A stretch of DNA of 8,687 nucleotides from Bacillota bacterium (GTDB taxonomy: Bacteria; Bacillota; Clostridia; Lachnospirales; Lachnospiraceae), in NCBI GenBank assembly GCA_023393095.1, contig JAEWMT010000084.1, forward strand, positions 1-8,687, read 5' to 3'. The notes under the pieces are model-generated. The model did not search any database. It worked only from the letters and a program-made list of their open reading frames with translations, and was not told the DNA's origin. The position numbers were made by a program, and so were the translations under genes. This document shows, piece by piece, positions 1-7,105 of this stretch (the first letter of the stretch is position 1; each line of letters opens with the position of its first letter).

Positions 1-128
1 ATAGAATAGTTTCTGATATTGCATTCTGTAATTGTTTTTAATACTCCGGGCCAAGGATTTGTATGCAGTTCTCTATAATATGCTTCCTTATCAGGCCTTA
101 CCTTGACAACCTGGCCATACCGTTCCAT
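1..128 (-). CDS. rhaM: L-rhamnose mutarotase family protein (RhaM-like), 3' part outside window
   Basis: The reverse complement from ATG at 128 is open to the window edge and encodes 42 residues beginning MERYGQVVKVRPDKEAYYRE. This matches the N-terminus of the RhaM/YiiL family (DUF718), which interconverts alpha and beta anomers of L-rhamnose in the cytosol. His22, Tyr18 and Tyr41 fall at the same numbers as the catalytic His22 and the sugar-contacting Tyr18 and Tyr41 that I recall for E. coli RhaM. The motifs NPWPGVL (24-30) and ECNIRNYS (35-42) are typical of the family. A GGAGGT ribosome binding site (135-140) lies 6 nt before the ATG. The family is about 105 residues long, so roughly 60% of the gene is missing. 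It lies just past the terminator that follows the importer operon, so it may be read through or be a separate unit. Family assignment is firm; the exact sugar (rhamnose or another 6-deoxyhexose) is not proven. Confidence 0.88.
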   Translation of the reverse strand, partial: MERYGQVVKVRPDKEAYYRELHTNPWPGVLKTITECNIRNYS

Positions 129-171
129 TTATGTACCTCCATTCTGTTTAAGTATTTATAACTAGCTTTTA

Positions 172-222
172 TAAAAATGGGCCATAAAATAACTGATTAT
201 TCAGTTAATTTTAATGGCCCAT
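172..222 (-). terminator. Intrinsic terminator after the ABC importer operon
   Basis: An interrupted inverted repeat spans 177-222. On the minus strand the stem is ATGGGCCAT, then an AT-rich part with two single-base bulges, then AACTGA, with loop ATAA. The returning arm is followed by TTTTTAT (177 down to 171). It lies 39 bp downstream of the binding-protein stop codon. The U-run is on the minus side only, so it acts in the operon direction. It may also protect the 3' end of the binding-protein mRNA and allow some read-through into the mutarotase gene. Confidence 0.85.
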
Positions 223-261
223 CCAGCATCAGATCATATTATCCTTCTGATTAACCTAAGC

Positions 262-1515
262 TTACCACTGACAAGGTAAGAAACTACTTACATTATCCTT
301 TGTAATAATATCAGTACCGATATAGCTTACTCTATTGATCTGCTCTCCGCAGAAGAATTCAGAAACGGTTCTTACAGCCAAACCTGCATCTGCCTGGCAG
401 GACTGATAGCTTGCCATCTTTAATGAACCTTTTTGAACTAAATCAGCACCCTGTTTCGAAATACCTGCTGCTACGATTTGTATATCAGAACGTCCAGCAG
501 CTTCACAAGCTTCAACAGCACCGATCGCCTGATCAGAGTCATCTGCTAATACAATAGCATTTAACTTATCACCGTATTTTGTGATCCAGTCTGAAACAAC
601 CTGTTTTACAGCAGATGCTTCAAATCCAGGAGACTGAACATCCAGACTCTTGATGTTAGGATATTCTTTTGTTAAGGTAGACATAGGACCAAAGGTACGT
701 GCATAATAAGGAGATGTACCAACGTTATGTGTAATGTAGCATACACCGCCCTCTCCATTCAGGTCTTTACCAAGCTGGCTTGCAAGATTTCTCATCTGAT
801 ACCAGTCATTCGGACCTGTATAAGCTAAAATATTGTTCATTGCGTCTGCCTGAGGTAATGTGTTGCTGCAGAATGCCGGGATTCCTGCATCTGTAATCTT
901 CTTGAACTGCTGTACTGCATGATCAGCACTTACAGGAATTAATACGATTGCATCCGGTTTTTCGTTGATGGCTTGGTCAACATAACCATCCTGTGTTGAC
1001 TGATCCCAGTTAGGATCATAAATATCAACCTTCATACCAGCTGCTTCTGCACACTTTTTGAAGGCATCCTGATAACAGGTTGTCCAAGCATGAGCACCAT
1101 GTACGATAAGAATGACATGTTTACCCTTCTGTCCGTCTGCAGGAGACTTCGGGAAAGAAGCATCTTTTGATGTATCCCAGTCAAGATATTCATAGAAATG
1201 CCACTTATCAATATTTGTGTCATCAAGTTTTTCTAATTCTTTTGCAGTTCCTGCTGCTTTCGGAACTTCCGATACCGTTCCTTCTGCCATCATGTCATGA
1301 TTATCAGTAGTTTTTACTGTGCTAATAGCGTCCTGTAATAATTTCTTTGATTCTGTTAAATTGTCCCCACCTGCGGGAGCACTTGTTGTGCTTGCAGAGT
1401 CAGTAGTATCTTTTGAAGTATCTGCATCATCGGATCCTCCCTTACTACAACCCGTTAAACCGATTGCAGATACAAGCATAAGACAACTGAGTAAAATAGC
1501 CATAAACTTTTTCAT
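262..1515 (-). CDS. Sugar ABC transporter substrate-binding lipoprotein (RbsB-type, Peripla_BP_4)
   Basis: This 417-residue extracytoplasmic binding protein is the sugar receptor for the importer encoded upstream. Residues 1-23 form a lipoprotein signal peptide with lipobox L20-T-G-C23, so Cys23 should be lipidated and anchored in the membrane. A low-complexity Ser/Thr/Asp/Ala linker follows (24-52). The Peripla_BP_4 fold begins about residue 132 (KHVILIVHGAHAW). Later family landmarks are KPDAIVLIPVSADHA (186-200), GIPAFCSNT (211-219), LNAIVLADDSDQAIGAVEA (318-336) and a C-terminal part near 346-380. The stretch of about 80 residues between linker and domain is longer than in RbsB and unexplained. 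AGGAGG (1525-1530) sits 9 nt before the ATG, a strong site suited to the most abundant component. It is the last gene of the operon, 97 bp after the second permease, whereas binding proteins often come first. The ligand is not readable from sequence; a 6-deoxyhexose or a derivative fits the context. Confidence 0.93.
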   Translation of the reverse strand: MKKFMAILLSCLMLVSAIGLTGCSKGGSDDADTSKDTTDSASTTSAPAGGDNLTESKKLLQDAISTVKTTDNHDMMAEGTVSEVPKAAGTAKELEKLDDTNIDKWHFYEYLDWDTSKDASFPKSPADGQKGKHVILIVHGAHAWTTCYQDAFKKCAEAAGMKVDIYDPNWDQSTQDGYVDQAINEKPDAIVLIPVSADHAVQQFKKITDAGIPAFCSNTLPQADAMNNILAYTGPNDWYQMRNLASQLGKDLNGEGGVCYITHNVGTSPYYARTFGPMSTLTKEYPNIKSLDVQSPGFEASAVKQVVSDWITKYGDKLNAIVLADDSDQAIGAVEACEAAGRSDIQIVAAGISKQGADLVQKGSLKMASYQSCQADAGLAVRTVSEFFCGEQINRVSYIGTDIITKDNVSSFLPCQW

Positions 1516-1540
1516 AATCTTATTCCTCCTTAATTATTAT

Positions 1541-1559
1541 TAAAAGCAAAATGCTTTTA
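1541..1559. other. Small hairpin in the leader of the binding-protein gene
   Basis: An 8-bp perfect inverted repeat (TAAAAGCA / TGCTTTTA, loop 1549-1551) lies just upstream of the binding-protein ribosome binding site, in the 97-bp gap after the permease gene. No clean U-run follows on the minus strand, so I do not call it a terminator. A 5' stabilising hairpin or processing site giving extra binding-protein mRNA is plausible. TATAAA overlaps the stem on the minus strand, but I see no good -35, so a promoter here is weak. Confidence 0.45.
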
Positions 1560-1612
1560 TACAAATTAATTAATCCAACCCCTAAAACTAATTAATTACC
1601 CCATAAAATGAA

Positions 1613-2638
1613 TCAAAGAGAACGCCGTGTTTCATTTAGATACTCTTTTAGTAGATTTGATCGAATTCCTACTACTTTATTTCTTCTGTATAATTCAATC
1701 GTCTCATAAACTACACAGGCAATTAATATTGCAGCAATTACAAGTACTTGAAGCTCTGTCTTTTTACAAAGTGACTTTAAGAATGCAATTGCAATTAATG
1801 ATACCCAAGTCCAAACTACACTTCCTTTACCACCGTAGATCGCAGTTCCACCAACAATAGTTGCGGTAAATGCAATCATAAGAGGACTAATGCCTTTTTC
1901 ACCCATGGTGATACTTGCTGATCCAGAGTAAATTCCGTTCAATGCACCGCCGAGGGCACAGGCCATTGATGAAATCATAAAGACAATCGTCGTTACTCTA
2001 TCACTCTTAATACCTGCCAGCCATGCTGTCTCAAGGTTACCGCCTACCATATATACATTACGACCGTATCTTGTGTATCTTAGAACAACCATGATAATAA
2101 AGATTATAAGCGTTGTAATTAAAAAGTAAGCCGAGAAAGGAAGGAATGGAATTGGTTTATCATTTAACCAATCGCTCAATTCATAATCCTGACCAATACT
2201 TAGTTCTGCTCCACCGGTATAGATATACATCAAGCCTTTTAATACAAATTGCATACCTAATGTTACGATGAAAGCAGGAATCTTAAATTTGGTAACCAAA
2301 ATACCGTTAATTAAACCTGTCAAGGCGCCGACTAAAGTCGCAAGAATAATACAAACAATCCACGGTAAACCATTCGTACTATGAAGTCCCAGACAAAGCA
2401 GAGCGCTAAAGGTTGACATATACATAATCGTCAAATCCATATGTCCTGCTATCATACATATGGTAAATCCAAGTCCAAGCCATATAACAAGGCTTCCGTT
2501 TCCGGTTACAGCGCTAATATTATAAGCTGTGAAAAAATTATCTTGAAATAAACCAAAGAATAATATCACCGCAAGGAAAAGATAAGATCTATTTTGATTT
2601 ATTAAGTTAACATTGAATTTAAATTTCTTAGTATTCAT
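1613..2638 (-). CDS. Sugar ABC transporter permease (RbsC-type, BPD_transp_2)
   Basis: This 341-residue integral membrane protein is one of two permeases forming the translocation channel. It is mostly hydrophobic with multiple membrane spans, the first about 18-32, others about 48-66, 92-113, 169-186, 216-236 and 296-311. Family motifs are clear: GLINGILVTK-(F)-KIPAFIVTLG (108-128) and GRNVYMVGGNLETAWLAGI (192-210), which carries the cytoplasmic coupling region. GGTAIYGGKGSVVWT (263-277) is a variant of the conserved late glycine-rich segment. Its ATG shares one base with the stop of the preceding permease (TAATG, 2636-2640), and only a weak GGGTAGGG precedes it, so translation is probably coupled. 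The length fits RbsC/AraH-like permeases (about 320-350). The positively charged tail from 317 onward is normal for the family. Confidence 0.93.
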   Translation of the reverse strand: MNTKKFKFNVNLINQNRSYLFLAVILFFGLFQDNFFTAYNISAVTGNGSLVIWLGLGFTICMIAGHMDLTIMYMSTFSALLCLGLHSTNGLPWIVCIILATLVGALTGLINGILVTKFKIPAFIVTLGMQFVLKGLMYIYTGGAELSIGQDYELSDWLNDKPIPFLPFSAYFLITTLIIFIIMVVLRYTRYGRNVYMVGGNLETAWLAGIKSDRVTTIVFMISSMACALGGALNGIYSGSASITMGEKGISPLMIAFTATIVGGTAIYGGKGSVVWTWVSLIAIAFLKSLCKKTELQVLVIAAILIACVVYETIELYRRNKVVGIRSNLLKEYLNETRRSL

Positions 2639-3684
2639 TATGCCCTACCCAACTTTCTGTTAGAATATGTGTTAAGCCATACAATGAATAGGAATACCAG
2701 ACCTTGAACCAGGTATTTCTCATAGGTTCCAAGTCCTACCCAGGATAGAATATTGTTCAATATTCCGTATGCCAGAACACCGCCAAAGGTACCAATTACG
2801 GAGCCTTTACCTCCGGAAAGCAATACACCACCTAACAATACTGCTGTCAAAGTTGAGAAATCATAGCCTGTACCATTTTCATAAGATGCGGTCTTACGAA
2901 GGGCAGCAAAGAAGATACCTCCCACAGATGCACATACACCGGTTATGATATATGTCATTACTAAAACCTTAGTACAATTAATTCCTGAGAATTTAGCAAC
3001 ATCATAATTTGTACCAACAATCTTTAGCTTCTGACCAAAAGAAGTCTTACTCTGTATGAACCAAGAAATAACAAACATTACAATCATTACAATCGCCATT
3101 AAGGAAATAATTCCTCCGATATAGGTTCTGGCAATGGAATAGTAGGTTGATGCTGCATGTTGGGCAAATTTTGTATCTGCTGCAACATTTTCTGCATATA
3201 ACTGTTTTCCACCCCATGCCACTCTGACGATACCAGATAGCAATAGGTTAAAGCCCCAGGTCCAGATAATTGGATTTGCTCTTAGTTTACCAACCATCAA
3301 ACCATTTACCAATCCGATCAGTACACCGGATAAAATACCGATTAATACAGCAACCGGAAAGCCAAAGTTAATGGATTGAACTGTTACCATTCCGGCCATT
3401 GCCATCGTCATAGGTATTGACATATCAACCATATTGCCGGTATAAGTTACAAACATCCCTCCGGCTGCTACCATACCGATAAGAGCTACTGCTTCGAGGA
3501 TGGATTGGATATTACTTTTCGTAAAAAACTGTCCTTTTGAAATAATTATTCCTACGAGAACAAGCATAATGATGATTACATATATTCCTAGCTTATTGAA
3601 AATGATACTGAATTTATTGATTTCCGTTTTTCGGCAATCGACTGCTGGGCTCGGATTTGATTTATTATTTATTTGCTCTGACAT
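2638..3684 (-). CDS. Sugar ABC transporter permease, second subunit (RbsC-type)
   Basis: This 348-residue membrane protein is paralogous to the downstream permease but clearly diverged from it, so the importer probably uses a permease heterodimer. After a hydrophilic N-terminus of about 30 residues comes a first span (33-49), and the loop motif GLVNGLMVGKLRANPIIWTWG (124-144) matches the family. FGQKLKIVGTNYDVAKFSGI (216-235) is the coupling-region motif. LTAVLLGGVLLSGGKGSVIGT (279-299) followed by GGVLAYGILNNILSWVG is the conserved C-terminal half. The start overlaps the end of the ATPase gene by 16 bp. GGGGAGGG (3697-3704) is 12 nt before the ATG, slightly far for a ribosome binding site. 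The overlap indicates translational coupling in one transcript. Confidence 0.93.
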   Translation of the reverse strand: MSEQINNKSNPSPAVDCRKTEINKFSIIFNKLGIYVIIIMLVLVGIIISKGQFFTKSNIQSILEAVALIGMVAAGGMFVTYTGNMVDMSIPMTMAMAGMVTVQSINFGFPVAVLIGILSGVLIGLVNGLMVGKLRANPIIWTWGFNLLLSGIVRVAWGGKQLYAENVAADTKFAQHAASTYYSIARTYIGGIISLMAIVMIVMFVISWFIQSKTSFGQKLKIVGTNYDVAKFSGINCTKVLVMTYIITGVCASVGGIFFAALRKTASYENGTGYDFSTLTAVLLGGVLLSGGKGSVIGTFGGVLAYGILNNILSWVGLGTYEKYLVQGLVFLFIVWLNTYSNRKLGRA

Positions 3685-5213
3685 GATACGTGTTTTCCCT
3701 CCCCGTTTGCTGCTATCAATAATGAGTTCTCAGTAATTTCTTCCTTAGAAATTTCACCTATAACATGTCCTTCACGTAAAATAAGTGCACGGTCGCATAA
3801 ACCTACTACTTCAGGTAAGTCACTAGAAAGTAGAATTACTGAATTTCCTTTTGCTACAAATTTCTTAACAGCATCATGAATTGTCTGTTTTGCTCCGACA
3901 TCAACACCTCTGGTCGGCTCATCAAGAATCAAGATATCAACATCTGCTGCAAGCCATTTTGCCATTAATACTTTTTGTTGGTTACCTCCGGAAAAGCTGT
4001 TAACTAGACGGTCTCTATCTGAAGGATAAACACTCATCTCATTAATTTTCTCATCAATGAGGGAATTCTGTTTATTTGGATTATAAAGAATTCCATTGGA
4101 ATACTTGTCTATTATACAGGATTGTATGTTGTCAGATACACTTTGTGTAAGTGCAAGTCCTACTACCTTACGATCCTCTGTTAGATATCCGACTCCACCT
4201 TTAATTGCCTCTCCAAAATTCTTAAAGTGAACTTCCTTACCATGAACAAATACTTTACCGCCGTTTATCTGGTCAACCCCTATCAAGGCTTTAGCTATTT
4301 CTGTTCTGCCTGATCCTGCTAATCCGCAGATTGCTAATACTTCACCTTTGTGTAAATTAAATTTAACATGATGGAAAAATCCCCATCTTGTAAAATCTTC
4401 TACACGAAGTACCTCTTCCTTAGAAATTACACTCTTATGATCTGCATAAAAGCTTGTTACAGGCTTACCAACCATTTTTTCAACCAGCATTTCCGTATTG
4501 GTTTCGCTAATTGGGAAGGAATCCACCTTCTTACCATCTCTCATTACTGTAACGGTATCTGCTATTTCAAATATCTCATGTAAATGGTGAGAGATATATA
4601 CGATAGCCAGTCCCTCTTCTTTCAGGTTCCTTACAATTTTAAACAGTCTTTGTACTTCTTCACTGGATAATGCAGATGTTGGCTCATCCATTACAATAAT
4701 AGAGGGTTTAAAGCCAAGTACTTTTGCTATTTCTACCAGCTGTGCCTCACATTGGCTGATTTCTGATATATTTATTGTAGGATCAATATAATCCAGTCCT
4801 ACACGGGCTAAGAGTTGCTTTGCCTCTGCAATTGCTTTCTTCTTATCAATAAATAAAGCATTTTTCTTTGGAAGTCTCCCTACCAGAAGATTCTCATAAA
4901 TTGATATTCTTCTTGCAAGACTCAATTCCTGATAAACCATTCCTATACCAAATTCTTTTGCCAAATTGGGGGAATAAAGATCCCTTTTTACCCCATCAAT
5001 ATAAATGTCACCGGTATAGTCATTATAAAGGCCGGCTAAAATTTTCATTAAAGTAGATTTCCCAGCTCCATTTTCGCCCATTAAGGCATGAACCTCTCCT
5101 TTTTTCACCCGGAAATCGACTCCGTCTACTGCTAATGTTCCAGGAAAACATTTAGAGACAGTTTTCATATCCAGTGAATAAACGGATCCATCCTGTTTCG
5201 ATGTGCTATTCAT
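3669..5213 (-). CDS. Sugar ABC transporter ATP-binding protein, two ABC domains (RbsA/MglA type)
   Basis: With start ATG at 5213 this is a 514-residue fused dimer of ABC ATPase domains that powers CUT2-type monosaccharide import from the cytoplasmic face. Domain 1 has Walker A GENGAGKS (46-53), a degenerate signature ISQCEAQLVEIAK (151-163) and Walker B IIVMDEPTSAL (172-182). Domain 2 has the non-canonical Walker A GLAGSGRTE (297-305) usual in RbsA/MglA, signature SFSGGNQQK (406-414) and Walker B ILILDEPTRGVDVGAK (427-442). Such asymmetry, with a weak signature in domain 1 and an altered Walker A in domain 2, is normal in this family. The open frame extends to a GTG at 5240, but AAAGGAG lies between that codon and the ATG, 9 nt before the ATG, so the ATG is preferred. 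Length matches the family (about 500). It is the first gene of the importer block, 76 bp after the esterase gene. Confidence 0.95.
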   Translation of the reverse strand: MNSTSKQDGSVYSLDMKTVSKCFPGTLAVDGVDFRVKKGEVHALMGENGAGKSTLMKILAGLYNDYTGDIYIDGVKRDLYSPNLAKEFGIGMVYQELSLARRISIYENLLVGRLPKKNALFIDKKKAIAEAKQLLARVGLDYIDPTINISEISQCEAQLVEIAKVLGFKPSIIVMDEPTSALSSEEVQRLFKIVRNLKEEGLAIVYISHHLHEIFEIADTVTVMRDGKKVDSFPISETNTEMLVEKMVGKPVTSFYADHKSVISKEEVLRVEDFTRWGFFHHVKFNLHKGEVLAICGLAGSGRTEIAKALIGVDQINGGKVFVHGKEVHFKNFGEAIKGGVGYLTEDRKVVGLALTQSVSDNIQSCIIDKYSNGILYNPNKQNSLIDEKINEMSVYPSDRDRLVNSFSGGNQQKVLMAKWLAADVDILILDEPTRGVDVGAKQTIHDAVKKFVAKGNSVILLSSDLPEVVGLCDRALILREGHVIGEISKEEITENSLLIAANGEGKHVSCQSK

Positions 5214-5222
5214 AGCTATTAG

Positions 5223-5229
5223 CTCCTTT
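5223..5229 (-). promoter_or_regulatory. Ribosome binding site fixing the ATPase start at 5213
   Basis: On the minus strand AAAGGAG is followed by 9 nt and then ATG (5211-5213). A GTG at 5238-5240 lies upstream of this site in the same frame and would place the ribosome binding site inside the coding region. The ATG is therefore the better start, giving 514 rather than 523 residues. Confidence 0.8.
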
Positions 5230-5289
5230 CCCCCTAGCACAACGAATATAAATTAATTTATTATTCGCTGCACAAGTACATATAATTTA

Positions 5290-5928
5290 TTACTTAAATA
5301 TTTCTTTTACTTTAACCGCGAAAGCTTTCCCCAGCTTTTCGTGTTCGGATGCTTCCATATGCACACCGTCATACCCGGATGCAACAGCATATTTGGCCGC
5401 ATTCATAAAATAAACTCTTGCTTCCTTTGCGAAATTTTCATAGGCTTTCGCAAACCTTTCGGAGCGCTCTCTTGCTCCTTCACCAAACATATCATAGAAT
5501 AAACCATTCTTTTTATAGTCATCCTCTATGAGTATGGGTGAAGCAATCAAAACCTTTGGTTTATTCCCTGCCATAGGTGTAGTCTGGAGCGCATCCAGAT
5601 ACCTTTTAAGACCATAAGCAATCGTTTCAGCCTCTACTCCAAATCGCATTTTCAAATCATTGGTGCCCAGCATTAGGATGATTAAATCAAGTGGTGATTG
5701 TGAATCGAGACAGGGGATAAAATATTTAATACCGCTCATTCTGCCTTCTACCGCATCATCAAACACGGTAGTTCTTCCATTATATCCCTCCTCAATAATC
5801 TGATAATCATCACCAAGCTCTTTTTGCAGAATGCCGCTCCAACGAACATAAGCCGGATGTCTTGTCCCATCCATCGGGTTTGCACCCCAGGTATTAGAAT
5901 CTCCAAAACAAAGAATTCGTTTTCTCAC
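5290..5928 (-). CDS. SGNH/GDSL hydrolase, arylesterase/acyltransferase (MsAcT-like)
   Basis: This 212-residue protein has all four SGNH blocks. Block I is FGDSNTWG (8-15) with nucleophile Ser11. Block II is EEGYNGRTT (46-54) with Gly48 as the likely oxyanion residue. Block III is MLGTND (86-91) with Asn90. Block V is DGVH (187-190) with catalytic Asp187 and His190. The order and the RW, IIEEG, SPLDLIILMLGTND strings resemble the Mycobacterium smegmatis arylesterase/acyltransferase (MsAcT) group, which hydrolyses small acyl esters; some relatives in the wider SGNH family are acetylxylan esterases. There is no signal peptide, so it should act in the cytosol on an imported substrate. The start is GTG at 5928 with AAGGAGG (5936-5942) 7 nt upstream; this site lies in the 19-bp gap after the URO-D-like gene, so they are cotranscribed. 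A role in deacetylating an imported sugar is inference from context. Confidence 0.9.
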   Translation of the reverse strand: MRKRILCFGDSNTWGANPMDGTRHPAYVRWSGILQKELGDDYQIIEEGYNGRTTVFDDAVEGRMSGIKYFIPCLDSQSPLDLIILMLGTNDLKMRFGVEAETIAYGLKRYLDALQTTPMAGNKPKVLIASPILIEDDYKKNGLFYDMFGEGARERSERFAKAYENFAKEARVYFMNAAKYAVASGYDGVHMEASEHEKLGKAFAVKVKEIFK

Positions 5929-5947
5929 TACCTGGCCTCCTTAAGCT

Positions 5948-7009
5948 TTATAAAAATTTCTTACGTGCTTCGTATAATGCTAATATGTTTTCCACCGGTA
6001 CATCACCTTCAAAATCCTGGCTTGGTGCCAAAATATATCCACCGTTAACATTCAAGGTTTTTATAATATACTCTGTTTCTTTTCTGACTTCTTCCGGTGT
6101 CCCGTTTGGTAATAAGTGCTGGGTATCAACTCCGCCCTGGAAAGCTAATTTATCACCAAAGTCTTTCTTTAAACCATCCACTTCCAATCCTCTGACTTTC
6201 TGAATTGGTTCCAGTATATCTATACCGCAATCAATTAGGTTTGGAATAATGCCTCTGACTGCTCCGCATGAATGCTGTAAATAGAAGCAGTTATATTTAT
6301 GTGCTAGATTTACAAGTTTTCTGGTATTTTCAGCAAAGTAATCATTCCACATGGCCGGACTGAATAACAGACTAATTTGGGTTCCATAATCATCGCATAC
6401 TCGCAGTAAATCAATTGCGCCGTCCCCAGCTATCAGCATTCTTTCGTACATCTCCATATAAAATTCACTGTATCTATGTAACATTGCCTTAACCAGTTCT
6501 GGATCGTCTGCCATCATCATATAAAATTCTTCTGCAGGATACAGTTCAAGAAACACCTGATAAGGTCCCGGCCAACCGATACGAATTGCTTTATCTTTAT
6601 GCTTATCGCAGAATCTCTTAACAGCTTCATAATCAAAATGGTCAGGATTCGGCCAATCTGTGAATTTATTCAGATCTTCCATCGTTTTTACATGTTGTAA
6701 TGGCCGTTCTATCGTATGCCAGTTATATTCAATTCCGTTCCATTTATCAACATATTTCTGACCGAAAGGATGTGTATGAACTTTCTCGCCTTTTTCATTA
6801 ATGTAATCAGGTTGTTCAGGTCCGATATAAGGAGGAAAATCCATGATTCTTGTATCGATTTCAAGGATATCCATGACTTCATCATTCGATTCTACTTGAA
6901 AGTGTTTCTTTAATTTATCCCAGGCTGTTTCCACACATTGCATTGTTGCCGGAACACGATCGGGTTGTTTGTGTTGTACTGCAGCTCTAACTCTTTCTTT
7001 GCTAGTCAT
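5948..7009 (-). CDS. Uroporphyrinogen-decarboxylase superfamily protein, copy 1 (methyltransferase-like, function unknown)
   Basis: This 353-residue cytosolic TIM-barrel protein belongs to the URO-D superfamily, which contains HemE, the methylcobamide:CoM methyltransferases MtaA/MtbA and the chloromethane enzyme CmuA. The N-terminus (TSKERVRAAVQHKQPDRVP, 2-20) is the usual start of the non-HemE branch, and the HemE RQAGR-type substrate motif is missing. LLRVCDDYGTQISLLFSP (201-218) carries the conserved acidic pair Asp206-Asp207. YLQHSCG (243-249) supplies His246 and Cys248, the H-x-C pair that binds zinc in MtaA-like enzymes. The region where their third ligand Cys lies reads LAPSQDFEGDVP (327-338), with Gln331 in the expected place, so metal binding may differ. 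AAAGGAG (7016-7022) is 6 nt before the ATG. Its own promoter lies at 7042-7071. It is about 90% identical to the next gene upstream. No corrinoid partner is in view, so the substrate is unknown. Confidence 0.88.
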   Translation of the reverse strand: MTSKERVRAAVQHKQPDRVPATMQCVETAWDKLKKHFQVESNDEVMDILEIDTRIMDFPPYIGPEQPDYINEKGEKVHTHPFGQKYVDKWNGIEYNWHTIERPLQHVKTMEDLNKFTDWPNPDHFDYEAVKRFCDKHKDKAIRIGWPGPYQVFLELYPAEEFYMMMADDPELVKAMLHRYSEFYMEMYERMLIAGDGAIDLLRVCDDYGTQISLLFSPAMWNDYFAENTRKLVNLAHKYNCFYLQHSCGAVRGIIPNLIDCGIDILEPIQKVRGLEVDGLKKDFGDKLAFQGGVDTQHLLPNGTPEEVRKETEYIIKTLNVNGGYILAPSQDFEGDVPVENILALYEARKKFL

Positions 7010-7041
7010 TTTTTACTCCTTTCATTCAATTTGTTAGTTTT

Positions 7042-7071
7042 ATTATACATTGTTACTAAATTTAATTTCAA
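7042..7071 (-). promoter_or_regulatory. Sigma-A-type promoter of URO-D-like copy 1
   Basis: On the minus strand a perfect -10 TATAAT (7042-7047) follows a -35 TTGAAA (7066-7071) with an 18-bp spacer. The ribosome binding site follows about 20 bp downstream. This promoter probably drives copy 1, the esterase and the whole importer operon, since I see no good promoter in the short gaps further down. Its layout matches that of the copy 2 promoter base for base in spacing. Confidence 0.75.
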
Positions 7072-7087
7072 TTTAAATATTAAGTTA

Positions 7088-7105
7088 AATTTAAACGTTT
7101 CACCT
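7088..7105. promoter_or_regulatory. Degenerate (half-intact) copy of the LacI-type operator
   Basis: The left half AATTTAAAC (7088-7096) and the centre AAACGTTT are identical to the perfect palindrome at 8492-8509, but the right half reads GTTTCACCT and loses symmetry after four bases. Flanking DNA on the left (from 7069) also matches the other copy, with one substitution and a one-base gap. The centre is 25 bp upstream of the -35, the same as at copy 2. It is likely a weaker binding site left by the duplication. Confidence 0.55.

Noticed and set aside
1561..1612. Paired TTAATTAAT blocks between permease and binding-protein genes as a regulatory inverted repeat
   Set aside because: The blocks are self-palindromic AT-rich strings, and I cannot separate them from base composition.
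5244..5266. Terminator between the esterase and the ATPase genes
   Set aside because: There is only an AT-only imperfect palindrome without GC stem or U-run; it is expected by chance in such DNA, and a continuous operon is more likely.
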